Below are positions 1 through 8,455 of a stretch of DNA of 44,173 bases, one piece after another. How positions within the stretch are numbered: the stretch's first letter is position 1; every line of letters begins with the position of its first letter. The stretch comes from Planctomycetota bacterium (GTDB taxonomy: Bacteria; Planctomycetota; Planctomycetia; Pirellulales; UBA1268). The translations under genes were made by a program, and so were the position numbers. The notes beneath the pieces were generated by a model. That model saw only the letters and a program-made list of their open reading frames with translations, was not told the DNA's origin and made no database searches. The stretch covers positions 1 through 44,173 of the forward strand of contig JAQCJP010000003.1 of assembly GCA_027592945.1 (NCBI GenBank). Direction: 5' to 3'.

Positions 1-156
1 ACTCGCCGCGATGGCCGGCGGCACCACGCGACCCCGCCGGAAAAGCTGACCAGCGTGAACGGGACGCCGATTCAGGCCGTGGTTGATCGTGGCCATGTGA
101 TCGTGGCCATGAAGGCTAGTTCGGTGGAACGAAGCAGCACCAACCACACCCAGTGA
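1..156 (+). CDS. Possible 3' end of an unidentified gene (partial)
   Basis: Frame 1 is open from the first base of the window to a TGA at 154-156. The last part reads VNGTPIQAVVDRGHVIVAM and has the alternating hydrophobic pattern of beta strands, so it may be the C-terminus of a real protein. It would stop 4 bases before the end of the convergent HD-GYP gene. Only 51 codons are visible and chance open frames are common at this GC content, so the call is weak. No family was recognised. Confidence 0.3.
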   Translation, partial: TRRDGRRHHATPPEKLTSVNGTPIQAVVDRGHVIVAMKASSVERSSTNHTQ

Positions 157-160
157 GCCT

Positions 161-1324
161 TTATCGCCCGTTCCGCTCCATGATCTGGTCGATCGCCTCC
201 TGGCTGGCCGCCAGGACCTCGACACACTCCGGATCGACCTTGCCGGCGGATGCCAGCCCGCAGAGATGCTCGAGCGCCGCCGCGGCCGTCCATGCCCGCT
301 TGTAGTCACGCTGGCTCGTGAGGGCGTCGAAGATGTCGGCCACCGTCACGATCCGGGCCTCGAGCGGGATCGCCGTGCCGCGGAGCCCGCTCGGGTAGCC
401 GCTGCCGTCGAGGAGCTCATGGTGGGCGGCCACGATGTTCCGCAGCACCTCGATGCCTGCCATCTGCTCCAGGCGGAAATGCCGGATCAGCTTCTCGACG
501 AGGTCGACGCCGAGCTCCACGTGGGTCGCCATCACGGTCCGTTCCTGCCGAGTGAGCGACTGCGGCTTGTGGAGAATCCCCTCGGGGATTCCGAGTTTGC
601 CGATGTCGTGCAACGGCGCAAACAAAAAGACCTGCTCCACGAACTCGTCGCTCAGGTCGTGGCGGGCCGTCAGCTGGCGGGCGATCAGTCGCGCGTAGCG
701 GGCCATCCGCTCGAGGTGCCCGGCCGAGTCGGAGTCGTGCAGCCGGGCAAACTCCCGGGCCACCCGCACCGAGCCGACTAACGCCCGCATGGCCGTCAGC
801 TGATGGCAGATCAGCATCCGGAGGAGGTTGACGTAGACCGCCAGCCGGTCGATGACCGCCTCACTAAAGACCGCCGGCTGGCGGGAGTCCATGAACAGGA
901 AGCCCTGGAGCTGATCACCGTCGAAGAGCGGCACGGTGTAGGACGAGCGGAAGCCCGCCTCGATGATGCGCCTGGAGTGGACGCTGCCGCCTGATGTCTG
1001 GGCCGGGATGTCGTCGAGCACCCTGCTGCTGCGGGTTGCCGCAAGCTCGCTGAGGCTGCGGCTGCCGCTCAGGGAAAACTCGTATCCCTGCAGCGGCGTG
1101 CCCGCCCGCGAACTGTCGACATAGGTCTTGAGGAGATCGGTGTCGGGGTCGTAGAGCACGCAGGCGATCTGGTCGACCTCGGGCACGACGCCGACGATCT
1201 GCTGATGGAGGCCGGCCAACCGCTCGCTCATCGTGACAGCCGGCTCGAGATCGAGCGACTGCAGCCGAGGCGGTTCTGGTCGTGGGGATGGCGTGGTCAT
1301 CAGCCGGTCGCTGCGGGTGGTCAT
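161..1324 (-). CDS. GAF + HD-GYP cyclic-di-GMP phosphodiesterase
   Basis: Predicted cytosolic phosphodiesterase that hydrolyses cyclic-di-GMP (387 aa). The first ~30 residues look disordered. A GAF-like sensor domain covers about residues 35-170, and an HD-GYP domain covers about 180-375. The HD-GYP signature is complete: an early GHLERMARYA helix, HDIGKLGIP, then HHELLDGSGYPSGL, followed by ADIFDALTSQRDYK. The ORF track gives a much longer frame, but its first 95 residues are Arg-rich shadow. The ATG at 1324 forms an ATGA overlap with the stop of the upstream diguanylate cyclase, which supports this start and suggests translational coupling. It is the last gene of a four-gene c-di-GMP operon. 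The GAF ligand cannot be told from sequence. Confidence 0.93.
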   Translation of the reverse strand: MTTRSDRLMTTPSPRPEPPRLQSLDLEPAVTMSERLAGLHQQIVGVVPEVDQIACVLYDPDTDLLKTYVDSSRAGTPLQGYEFSLSGSRSLSELAATRSSRVLDDIPAQTSGGSVHSRRIIEAGFRSSYTVPLFDGDQLQGFLFMDSRQPAVFSEAVIDRLAVYVNLLRMLICHQLTAMRALVGSVRVAREFARLHDSDSAGHLERMARYARLIARQLTARHDLSDEFVEQVFLFAPLHDIGKLGIPEGILHKPQSLTRQERTVMATHVELGVDLVEKLIRHFRLEQMAGIEVLRNIVAAHHELLDGSGYPSGLRGTAIPLEARIVTVADIFDALTSQRDYKRAWTAAAALEHLCGLASAGKVDPECVEVLAASQEAIDQIMERNGR

Positions 1325-2271
1325 GGGTCGGGCTGTTCTGGCAGGGCCGCGCAGGCGACGCGATTCCGTCCGGTCCGCTTGGCGGCATAGAGCCCGCGAT
1401 CGGCCAGATCCACGAGGCTGGCCGCTGAAGCGACGGCCTCGGGTGTCGCGGCGGCGGCGCCGGCCGAGATGGTCACGCCGCCGCCGGCTTCGGAGCAGCC
1501 GCAGGGGAGACGAGCGGTGCGGACGGCCGCCACGATCCGCTCCGCGGTGGCCACCGCTTCGTCGAGGTTCGCATCGGGCAAGACGGCCAGAAACTCCTCG
1601 CCGCCCCAACGCCCCAGCACCACCCCGGAACCCTCGCAGGCCTCCCGGATCGCGGCAGCGACCGCCACCAGACAGGCATCGCCGGCGAGGTGGCCGGAGG
1701 CGTCATTGAGCGCTTTGAAATGGTCGATGTCGGCCATCACGACGGCGAGCGATCCTCCCGTCTGCCGGCATCTCGTCCATTCCGCTTCGAGCACCGCATT
1801 GAGTTGCCGGCGGTTGACGAGGCCGGTGAGCGGGTCGGTCTCGGCCAGCGACCGAAGATCGCGGGTGGCCGCCGCGTCGCGGGAGTGCTTGGTGACCGCC
1901 AGGTCAATGGCGACCTTGAGATCACGGGCCCGAAACGGCTTGATCAGGTATCCAAAAGGGGAGACATCCAAGGCCCGGGCGAGGGTCGACTCGTCGGAGT
2001 GAGCCGTGAGAAAGACGATCGCCGTGTCGTGCCGGCTGCAGATCACCCGGGCCGTTTCGATTCCGTCGCCTCCGTTGGCTAACCTGACATCCATCAGCAC
2101 CAGGGCCGGCCGCTCCTGCACCGCCATCTCGACGGCATCATCGGCCGTATCGACCACGCCGCAGATCTCATACCCGAGCCCGGTCAGTTCGTTCGAGAGA
2201 TCGAGCGCGGTGACCGCCTCATCCTCGACAATCAGTACCCGAGGGCCCCGTTCGCTGTTGCTCGCCATCAT
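1321..2271 (-). CDS. Response regulator with GGDEF output (diguanylate cyclase)
   Basis: Two-domain response regulator (316 aa) predicted to make cyclic-di-GMP from two GTP when phosphorylated. The receiver domain is residues ~10-130: acidic pocket around Asp17, phospho-acceptor Asp61 in LVLMDVRL, and the Lys in YLIKPF. The GGDEF domain is residues ~145-310, with DIDHFKALND for metal and nucleotide binding and an active-site GGEEF in RWGGEEFLAVLP. The RxxD inhibitory site normally found a few residues before the GGDEF motif is absent (GSGV is there instead), so product feedback is probably weak or missing. The start shares an ATGA overlap with the upstream histidine kinase, its likely partner. 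Two ATG codons lie in tandem at 2271 and 2268; the outer one is taken. Confidence 0.94.
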   Translation of the reverse strand: MMASNSERGPRVLIVEDEAVTALDLSNELTGLGYEICGVVDTADDAVEMAVQERPALVLMDVRLANGGDGIETARVICSRHDTAIVFLTAHSDESTLARALDVSPFGYLIKPFRARDLKVAIDLAVTKHSRDAAATRDLRSLAETDPLTGLVNRRQLNAVLEAEWTRCRQTGGSLAVVMADIDHFKALNDASGHLAGDACLVAVAAAIREACEGSGVVLGRWGGEEFLAVLPDANLDEAVATAERIVAAVRTARLPCGCSEAGGGVTISAGAAAATPEAVASAASLVDLADRGLYAAKRTGRNRVACAALPEQPDP

Positions 2272-4259
2272 TCACTCCACCGGATCAGGACACCGTTGAT
2301 TCCATCTCGGGCGGCGACCGTTGCCGCGCCCCGAATCTGCCGGGTCAGCGAATCAATCAACTGCAGGCCGGTGCCGCGGCTGCCGCCGCTGGCCGGGCCG
2401 GGCCCGTCGTCCCCCACGAACAACTCGCAGGCATCGCCGCGGCGATGCAGGTGGGCCACGATCTGGCCCCGCTGGCGGGTCCTGAGGCCGTGCTTGAGGC
2501 CGTTGAGCACGAGCTCAGAGGCGATCAGCGAAAGGGGCACGGCATGATCGACCGAGACATGGAGCGGCTCGGCGGTGAGTGTGATGGCGACGTCGCAGCC
2601 GTCGGGCTTGTTGGAAGAAACCGTCAGCGAAAGCATCTCGCGGAGGAAGTCGGCAAAGTCGATGGCGGCGTAGTTGCCCGTCGAGTAGAGCCGATCGTGG
2701 ATCAGCGACATCGCCCGGATCCGTTCCCGGCACTCGAGAAACACCGCCCGGGGCCGGTCACCCTCGAGCTTGCCGGCCTGGATGCTCAGCAGGCTGGAAA
2801 TGACCTGCATGTTGTTCTTGATCCGGTGATGGACCTCCTTGAGCAGCGTCTCGGACTGAAAAAGTAGCCGCTGCTGCTCCTCGAACCGCTTGCGTTCGGC
2901 GATGTCGCGGAGGAACGCACAGGAGCCGGCCCCCGTGCTCGAGGGCACCGTCCAGGCGACCAGTTCGGCCGGGAAGGAGGAGCCGTCGGGCCGGGTCACG
3001 AGCACCTCCCGGGGGCCGGTATCGCTGGCCATTCCATGGGTGACATCGAGCAGCCCGACGGGCTTGCCGTCAGGCCATGTCAGGTGGAGCACGTCGTCGA
3101 CGGGCCGACCGATGGCCTCGGCCCGCGAGACTCCCAGGGAGGCTTCGGCTCGTCGATTCCATTCCTTCACGGTTCCGTCCGGCCCGACCTCGATGAAGCA
3201 GTCCGCAGCAGTCTCCAAGATGGACCGGAGCCGGTTTTCTTTTTCGGCCAGGGTGGCCGCTGAGGCCTGCTTCTCGGCCTCGAGGCGGGTCGCCTGGATG
3301 AGCGAGGCCGTTGAGGAGGCCAGCGGCGTGACAAGGTCGACGAGGTCTTGGGAGTAGCCGGATTCCCTATTGGCCAGACCGATCAGACCGACCATCTTGC
3401 CACCGTAGAAGCAGGGCAGCCCGAGAAACGAATGCATCGGAGGATGGCCCGGCGGCAGCCCACCTCGGCGGGAATCGGTCGCGGCCTGATTGGCGATGAC
3501 CGGCTCGTTGGTCGTCAGGGCGGCCCCGAAGAGCGTCTTGAGGTTGCGGAACTCGAAGCCGGTCAGCCGATTGGCCTCGTACAGGGCCCGGGTTTCCGGG
3601 TTCCAGGCGATGTTGGTGATCGCATGCGTCTTCAGGTAGGGCGTGCCGGCTTCGTCCTGCAGCACCTCGCCGATGAAGCCATATTCGCTGTCGGTGAAGC
3701 CGAGTATCCGATTCAGGAGGTCGGCAAAGAGCTGCTGCGATGCCACACCGGCAATGAACCGCTCCTGACTGGTGCGGACGATGTAGGCCATCTCCGCTGT
3801 CGCCTGCTCCTTGGACAACTGCTTGAAGTAGGCGGAGCGATCGCGAGCCACGCCGAGGTAGCCGACGGCCGTTCCGGCCTCGTCTCGCAGCCTCGAGACC
3901 GTCAGCAACACCGGAATCCGGCTGCCGTCCTTGCGAATGTAGGTCCAGGCCTCGGTGTGGGCCGCCTGATCCTGGAGCGGTCGCACAAAGGTGGCAAAGC
4001 CCGAGATCGGCTCGCCGTAGTGGCTGCTGAGACGGGCCGCCCGAGAGGCCACCTCGTCGGCGTCGTGAAAGGCCATTGGCGTGGCGACCCCGACCATTTC
4101 CGACTCGCTGTAGCCGAGCAAATCCTCAGCGGCCGGATTGAAGGCGGTGATCGTGCCCGTCGGCGAGGTCGCAATGATCGCCACCCCGGCATGGGCGATG
4201 ATCGCCTGGCTGATTTCAGCCGGGGTAGCCGTGGGGTCAGCCGGCGGGACAGTCATCAT
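2268..4259 (-). CDS. PAS-GAF-PAS sensor histidine kinase (HisKA_2 type)
   Basis: Sensor kinase of 663 aa without a predicted membrane segment, so probably cytosolic. Domain order: PAS/PAC at ~15-145, a GAF domain at ~165-325, a second PAS at ~340-458, a HisKA_2 dimerisation/phosphotransfer helix with EVHHRIKNNMQVIS (phospho-acceptor His477 or His478), and a C-terminal ATPase with N box ELVLNGLKHG and G box GDDGPGP. HisKA_2 kinases usually phosphorylate separate receivers, and a REC-GGDEF protein is encoded immediately downstream with an ATGA overlap. The PilZ gene lies 15 bases upstream. The signal is unknown; PAS and GAF could bind haem, flavin or small metabolites, and the sequence does not decide. 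Confidence 0.93.
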   Translation of the reverse strand: MMTVPPADPTATPAEISQAIIAHAGVAIIATSPTGTITAFNPAAEDLLGYSESEMVGVATPMAFHDADEVASRAARLSSHYGEPISGFATFVRPLQDQAAHTEAWTYIRKDGSRIPVLLTVSRLRDEAGTAVGYLGVARDRSAYFKQLSKEQATAEMAYIVRTSQERFIAGVASQQLFADLLNRILGFTDSEYGFIGEVLQDEAGTPYLKTHAITNIAWNPETRALYEANRLTGFEFRNLKTLFGAALTTNEPVIANQAATDSRRGGLPPGHPPMHSFLGLPCFYGGKMVGLIGLANRESGYSQDLVDLVTPLASSTASLIQATRLEAEKQASAATLAEKENRLRSILETAADCFIEVGPDGTVKEWNRRAEASLGVSRAEAIGRPVDDVLHLTWPDGKPVGLLDVTHGMASDTGPREVLVTRPDGSSFPAELVAWTVPSSTGAGSCAFLRDIAERKRFEEQQRLLFQSETLLKEVHHRIKNNMQVISSLLSIQAGKLEGDRPRAVFLECRERIRAMSLIHDRLYSTGNYAAIDFADFLREMLSLTVSSNKPDGCDVAITLTAEPLHVSVDHAVPLSLIASELVLNGLKHGLRTRQRGQIVAHLHRRGDACELFVGDDGPGPASGGSRGTGLQLIDSLTRQIRGAATVAARDGINGVLIRWSE

Positions 4260-4274
4260 TGCCTGGCGGCCTTG

Positions 4275-4676
4275 TCAGGGCGACTGGAGAGGATCTCCTG
4301 CGATCGCCGCAGCCTCATCACCGGCAGGCGATGCAAGCCGATCCTGCCAGTGGCGATACGCCATGTCCAGCAACTCCCATTTCACCGCCGGGTCAGCGTT
4401 GCGAAAGGCGATCCCAAGCGTCCAGCCCAGGGGTGTTTTCTGCCGCTGCACGACCTCCCCCACGATGATTCCCGTCGGAGCCCCGGGAGGCGTGGCAAAG
4501 TGAATCTCAACCATCTCGGTGGGCTTGCCGAGGTCGTCACCAGTCTCCAAGGAGCAACCCTGGCGGGAGACATCCCGGATTGTCCCGGCAGCCGGTTCCA
4601 TCACGATTTCGTGGAGTCGGAAGGCACATCGGAGGCCGAGCGGATAGCGAATACTGCGGCGGTCGTCGGCGTTCAT
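4275..4676 (-). CDS. PilZ-domain cyclic-di-GMP receptor
   Basis: Single-domain PilZ protein (133 aa), first gene of the c-di-GMP operon. Both ligand motifs are present: RRSIR near the N-terminus (RxxxR) and DVSRQG about 30 residues later ([D/N]xSxxG). The rest reads as a beta barrel with a C-terminal helix ending near MAYRHWQDR. Proteins of this kind bind c-di-GMP and pass the signal to a partner such as a motor, secretion or polysaccharide system; no effector domain is fused here. Its placement beside a synthase and a hydrolase suggests it reports their balance. The ATG at 4676 is the first in frame, and the kinase follows after a 15-base gap. Confidence 0.9.
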   Translation of the reverse strand: MNADDRRSIRYPLGLRCAFRLHEIVMEPAAGTIRDVSRQGCSLETGDDLGKPTEMVEIHFATPPGAPTGIIVGEVVQRQKTPLGWTLGIAFRNADPAVKWELLDMAYRHWQDRLASPAGDEAAAIAGDPLQSP

Positions 4677-4935
4677 GTCGATGTCCTCCCTGCCAGGCTG
4701 CCGAAGGAATACAGCCTATCTGTCATCGAATACTACGCAGGCCCCGGTCGCGAGGTCGTGCGATATCAGATCCACCCGCTTCAAGGCAGCCATCGGGCAG
4801 GGGACAGTTTCGGTGAGTGGAGCCCTGGCCCCCGCACGACCGTCCGTCATAATGGGTGGCGGATTCGGCACGGCATCGGCCGCCCCGCGGCGGTTTCCTG
4901 AACGAGAACCCACTCCGGCTCGCCCCACCCCATTT
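4677..4935. other. Divergent intergenic region, PilZ operon / DAHP synthase
   Basis: 259 bases between two divergent starts. It must hold the promoters for the c-di-GMP operon and for the DAHP synthase gene. The ORF track extends the DAHP synthase frame through this stretch, but the translation there is Arg/Pro/Ser-rich and unlike the family, so I treat it as non-coding. No convincing promoter hexamer pair, riboswitch or attenuator was recognised. Confidence 0.5.
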
Positions 4936-6000
4936 ATGCTCAACCCGCCCGGCGGTTCACCCCGCATCGATGACGTCCGGATCAGGAACCTCCGGCCGCT
5001 GCTGCCGCCGGCGATCCTCCACGAGGAGATGCCGGCCGGCGACGAAGTCGCCCGCCGGATCAGCCGGCATCGCGAGGACGTGCAGGCGATCCTGCAAGGA
5101 GCTGATCCCCGGCTGCTGGTGGTGGTGGGGCCCTGCTCGATCCACGACGTCAATGCTGCCCGGGAGTATGCCGCTCGCCTCGCGCCGCTGGCTGCCGAGT
5201 TTGCTGACCGGCTGAAAGTGGTCATGCGGGTCTACTTCGAGAAGCCCCGCACGACCGTCGGCTGGAAGGGGCTGATCAACGATCCGGGCCTCGACGGCAG
5301 CTTCCAGATCAACAACGGTCTGCGGGCGGCTCGCGGGCTGCTGGCCGACATCGCCGGCCTCGATCTGGCCGCCGGCTGCGAGTTTCTCGACACGATCACG
5401 CCCCAGTTCATCGCCGATCTTGTCAGCTGGGGGGCGATCGGCGCCCGTACCACCGAGAGCCAGGTGCACCGGGAACTGGCCAGCGGCCTCTCCTGCCCGG
5501 TCGGCTTCAAGAACAGCACCGATGGCCGCGTTGGCATCGCGATTGACGCGATCCGGGCCGCCGCGATCGGTCACCACTTTCTGTCGGTCACCAAGCAGGG
5601 CCTGGTCGCCATCGTCGAGACGACCGGCAACCCCGACTGCCATTTGATCCTGCGGGGCTCCGACCGGGGCCGCAACGACGACCCCGAGTCGGTGGCAGCC
5701 GCGGCGGCCGCCCTCCGAGATGCGGGGGTTTGCGAGCGGCTGATGGTCGATTGCTCCCACGGCAACAGCGGCAAGGATCACCGTCGCCAGCAGGATGTCG
5801 TTGCGAGCATCACGTCGCAGCGGGCAGCGGGCGGCTCACCGATCGTCGGGGCCATGATCGAGAGCCACCTGGTCGCGGGGCGGCAGGACTGCCGCGATCC
5901 GGCCGGCCTCGCCTACGGCCAGTCGATCACCGACGCCTGCGTCGGCTGGGAGGACACGGTAGAACTGCTCCACCGACTGGCCGAGCCGTCCTTCCGCTGA
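4936..6000 (+). CDS. aroG: 3-deoxy-7-phosphoheptulonate (DAHP) synthase, class I AroG type
   Basis: Catalyses condensation of phosphoenolpyruvate with erythrose 4-phosphate, the first step of the shikimate pathway. At 354 aa it matches the size of E. coli AroG-type enzymes. Diagnostic motifs are in order: [10 protein letters not shown] (PEP binding), [32 protein letters not shown], the GFKNSTDG loop, and [14 protein letters not shown] near the end. The ATG at 4936 is chosen because family homology begins soon after it ([11 protein letters not shown]); the 87 residues upstream in the ORF track look non-coding. Which aromatic amino acid inhibits it cannot be read from the sequence. It is not adjacent to other aro genes. 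Confidence 0.95.
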   Translation: MLNPPGGSPRIDDVRIRNLRPLLPPAILHEEMPAGDEVARRISRHREDVQAILQGADPRLLVVVGPCSIHDVNAAREYAARLAPLAAEFADRLKVVMRVYFEKPRTTVGWKGLINDPGLDGSFQINNGLRAARGLLADIAGLDLAAGCEFLDTITPQFIADLVSWGAIGARTTESQVHRELASGLSCPVGFKNSTDGRVGIAIDAIRAAAIGHHFLSVTKQGLVAIVETTGNPDCHLILRGSDRGRNDDPESVAAAAAALRDAGVCERLMVDCSHGNSGKDHRRQQDVVASITSQRAAGGSPIVGAMIESHLVAGRQDCRDPAGLAYGQSITDACVGWEDTVELLHRLAEPSFR

Positions 6001-6058
6001 CCGGCTGCGGCAGGCCGGCCAGGCAGCACGCCGAGCCCTGAGGTTCCGAAAGATCGCC

Positions 6059-7012
6059 ATGACCGCCGCCCTGAGATCCCGTTCGTTCGCCAGGAATCAC
6101 CGTTCGCCTCGGGTCGGCTTCACCCTTGTCGAGCTGCTGGTGGTGATCGCGATCATCGCTACGCTGATCGGCCTCCTCCTGCCTGCCGTCCAGAGCGTCC
6201 GGGAGGCGGCCCGGCGGAGTGCCTGCAGCAACAATCTCCGCCAAATCGGCCTGGCGATCGCCGACCACGAGGTGGTTCGAAAAATCTTTCCCACGGGTCG
6301 GACCGTGCGGGATCCCTTCGGCTACTCCTGGTCGTTTCGGCTGTTGCCGCATCTTGAAGGGGGGTCGATCTTCGACAGTTATGTCGCCGAGGTGCCAGTC
6401 TGGGACGAGCGGAATGCCACCGCGATGCGCACCCCTGTGGCGACCTACTTCTGCCCGGGTCGCCGGGCTCCGGCGGCCGATCGCAACTTTGACAACAACG
6501 ACCAGCCGCCGGTGGTGCTTGGCCAGGCGGCCGGTGGAGACTACGCCGCCAATGCCGGCACCTACTTCAACTACGCTCCTCCCGAGGGCGGCGGCAGCGA
6601 CCCGCGGCTGGCCGGGCCGATCCACACCCTTTCGCGGGTGCGGGCCGCTCAGGTGAGCGACGGCCTGAGCAAGACCTTCGCCGTGGGCGAGCGGCACCTT
6701 CCGCCAGTCGATCCCTCCTGGCCGCCGGCCATGGTGCATCACCGGCAGGGCGATACCGCCTTCTTTGCGGCCGACACGCCGGCCACCCAGTTTCGCGACA
6801 CCTACCGCGGGCTTGCCTCTGCGCCGGACGATCGCAACACGCGGAAGTTTGGGAGCATGCACCCGGGCGTCGTGAGTTTCGTCTTTCTTGACGCCCACGT
6901 GCAGGCGATCTCGATCGACACCGATCTGAACGTGCTCCGCTGGTACAGTGCGATTGGCGACGGCAACGACCCCACTGCCCCGGGCGACGGCACCGACGAC
7001 GGGGGGAGTTGA
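6059..7012 (+). CDS. DUF1559-family type IV pilin-like protein
   Basis: 317 aa. The N-terminus carries a prepilin cleavage/methylation signal: a basic leader, then G20/F21 in [15 protein letters not shown] with the conserved Glu25, followed by a long hydrophobic helix. The core has the [10 protein letters not shown] motif typical of DUF1559 (SBP_bac_10). The C-terminus has an H-X9-D element, [14 protein letters not shown]; the usual Gly after the Asp is Ala here. Large DUF1559 families are characteristic of planctomycetes and presumed to be surface or periplasmic pseudopilins of unknown function. The gene stands 58 bases after aroG on the same strand, and its stop overlaps a possible TTG start of the next ORF. 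Confidence 0.93.
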   Translation: MTAALRSRSFARNHRSPRVGFTLVELLVVIAIIATLIGLLLPAVQSVREAARRSACSNNLRQIGLAIADHEVVRKIFPTGRTVRDPFGYSWSFRLLPHLEGGSIFDSYVAEVPVWDERNATAMRTPVATYFCPGRRAPAADRNFDNNDQPPVVLGQAAGGDYAANAGTYFNYAPPEGGGSDPRLAGPIHTLSRVRAAQVSDGLSKTFAVGERHLPPVDPSWPPAMVHHRQGDTAFFAADTPATQFRDTYRGLASAPDDRNTRKFGSMHPGVVSFVFLDAHVQAISIDTDLNVLRWYSAIGDGNDPTAPGDGTDDGGS

Positions 7013-7854
7013 ATCGCCCGGCTCGGAGGCACGCCCCGAAGGCGTTGCCCGCCCGGCAGCCCTGCCGGAGGATCACCACGATTTCCATCGACCTCGCCTT
7101 CAGCGACACTGGCTCCGGCCGTCCGCTGGTCATCCTGCACGGCCTCTTTGGCTCGAAGCGGAACTGGGCCGGTATCGCCCATCGGCTGGCAGCGGTCCGT
7201 CGGGTGGTGGTGCCCGATCTGCGGAATCACGGGGAGAGCCCCTGGGATCCGCGACACGACTACCCGGCCATGGCCGACGACGTGGCCGACCTGATCGCGC
7301 GGCGGATCGGGCCGCCGGCCGACGTGATCGGCCACAGCATGGGGGGCAAGGCGGCGATGACCCTCGCCCTCACCAGGCCGGAACTCGTCCGGCGGCTAAT
7401 CGTGGTCGACATCGCGCCGGCTCCCTCCACGGGCACGCCCGTTGAGTATGTCCGGGCGCTCAAGGCGGTGCCGCTGGGCGAGTACAGCCAGCGGCTCGAC
7501 GTCAAGGAGGCGTTGGCGACGGCGATCCCCGATCCGGCCGTGCGGGGCTTTCTGACGCTCAATCTCACCTCCGGACCAGACGGCTTTGCCTGGACGGTGA
7601 ATCTCGACGCCCTGGAGTCCAACTTTGAGGCGATCCTCGGCTTCCCCGAGGTGCCCGCCGGCTGGCGGTTCACGGGGCCGACCCTCTTCCTGACGGGCGG
7701 CCGCTCACCATATGTCCAGCCGGAGCACAGGCCCGAGATCGAGCGGCTCTTTCCGGCAGCGACATTCGAGGTGATCGCGGACGCCGGCCACTGGGTGCAC
7801 GCCGACGCGGCCGACGCGTTCGTGGCCGCCTGCGAGCGTTTTCTCGGCTACTGA
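7009..7854 (+). CDS. Alpha/beta-hydrolase (YbfF-like esterase)
   Basis: Serine hydrolase with a complete alpha/beta-hydrolase motif set: oxyanion-hole [11 protein letters not shown], then [11 protein letters not shown], the nucleophile elbow GHSMGGKAA, an acid region after [10 protein letters not shown], and the catalytic His in DAGHWVHAD. The family resembles E. coli YbfF-type esterases; the substrate is unknown. The start is uncertain. TTG at 7009 overlaps the previous stop and TTG at 7045 is internal, but the first ~24 residues are Arg/Pro-rich and outside the family. The best ribosome-binding site, GGAGG at 7067-7071, lies 9 bases before an in-frame ATT at 7081, exactly where homology should begin. 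Confidence 0.9.
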   Translation: MNRPARRHAPKALPARQPCRRITTISIDLAFSDTGSGRPLVILHGLFGSKRNWAGIAHRLAAVRRVVVPDLRNHGESPWDPRHDYPAMADDVADLIARRIGPPADVIGHSMGGKAAMTLALTRPELVRRLIVVDIAPAPSTGTPVEYVRALKAVPLGEYSQRLDVKEALATAIPDPAVRGFLTLNLTSGPDGFAWTVNLDALESNFEAILGFPEVPAGWRFTGPTLFLTGGRSPYVQPEHRPEIERLFPAATFEVIADAGHWVHADAADAFVAACERFLGY

Positions 7855-8053
7855 GCAGTTTTGGCCCCGTTGGGCTGTGTTCCAGGAAGGGCCGTGCGGG
7901 GCAAATCGCCGCCGACTGCCCGTCGCGGCCAAACAAAAATCTAACTCGCTACGTATCAAATTCTCTTGCAGGATGATTGGACAGCCTCCCTACGATTTCA
8001 TCGATTCGAGGGTTGCCACACGCCACCGACTACCAGGGCCAAGGAGGGACGTC

Positions 8054-8338
8054 ATGCGACGTGAAGAGTTGCTTTCGCTCTGTGACCGGTTTGCCAGCCG
8101 CCGCCGGCAGTTGCTCGTCGGCCGACTGAGTGTTGAATTGATCGATCCGGTGGGCGATCCCGTGCCGGAGATTCTCCGGAGTTTTCGCGAGGCGGAAATC
8201 TCCGAAAGCGAGAAGAACGCCCTGCTTTCAATGGTCTGCGACGAGGACGAGCCGGGCTTCTGCGACGATGAGGTCTGCATCACAGATCCCTACGCCGACG
8301 AACTGGCCGTCGCCTGCGACGACGACGACCTCCCCTGA
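8054..8338 (+). CDS. Small acidic hypothetical protein
   Basis: 94 aa, no recognised family. The ATG at 8054 is preceded by a strong AAGGAGG at 8041-8047 with 6-base spacing, which is why it is preferred over the longer frame in the ORF track. The N-terminal half is basic and helical (MRREELLSLCDRFASRRRQ); the C-terminal half is very acidic and ends in DDDDLP. Three Cys residues lie in the acidic part. There is no signal peptide or membrane segment. The roughly 200 bases upstream contain an AT-rich patch around 7930-7975 that may hold the promoter, but no clear hexamer pair was seen. Confidence 0.7.
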   Translation: MRREELLSLCDRFASRRRQLLVGRLSVELIDPVGDPVPEILRSFREAEISESEKNALLSMVCDEDEPGFCDDEVCITDPYADELAVACDDDDLP

Positions 8339-8382
8339 GCAGCCCCACCTCTCGCGAGCCCGGATTCCGCGCGTCCTCGAGT

Positions 8383-8433
8383 TGGAAAAGGGTACAGGCA
8401 CCTCGCTTCGCTCGGAGCCAGTCCCCTTTTCCA
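8383..8433. repeat. Imperfect palindrome between convergent genes (REP-like or bidirectional terminator)
   Basis: Two ~20-base arms, TGGAAAAGGGtACaGGCaCC and the complement of GGaGCCaGTcCCCTTTTCCA, flank a short centre TCGCTTCGCTC. Ten outer bases pair perfectly, then isolated mismatches alternate with pairs. The element lies between the stops of two convergent genes. Both strands end in CCCTTTTCC, which could terminate in both directions. The mismatched-arm layout also resembles REP elements mobilised by tyrosine transposases, though none is encoded here. Confidence 0.6.
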
Positions 8434-8455
8434 TAGGCCTCCCGGCCTCACCCGG

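Noticed and set aside
4675-4935. N-terminal extension of the DAHP synthase ORF
   Set aside because: Outside the family's normal length, lies over the divergent promoter region and lacks a plausible domain.
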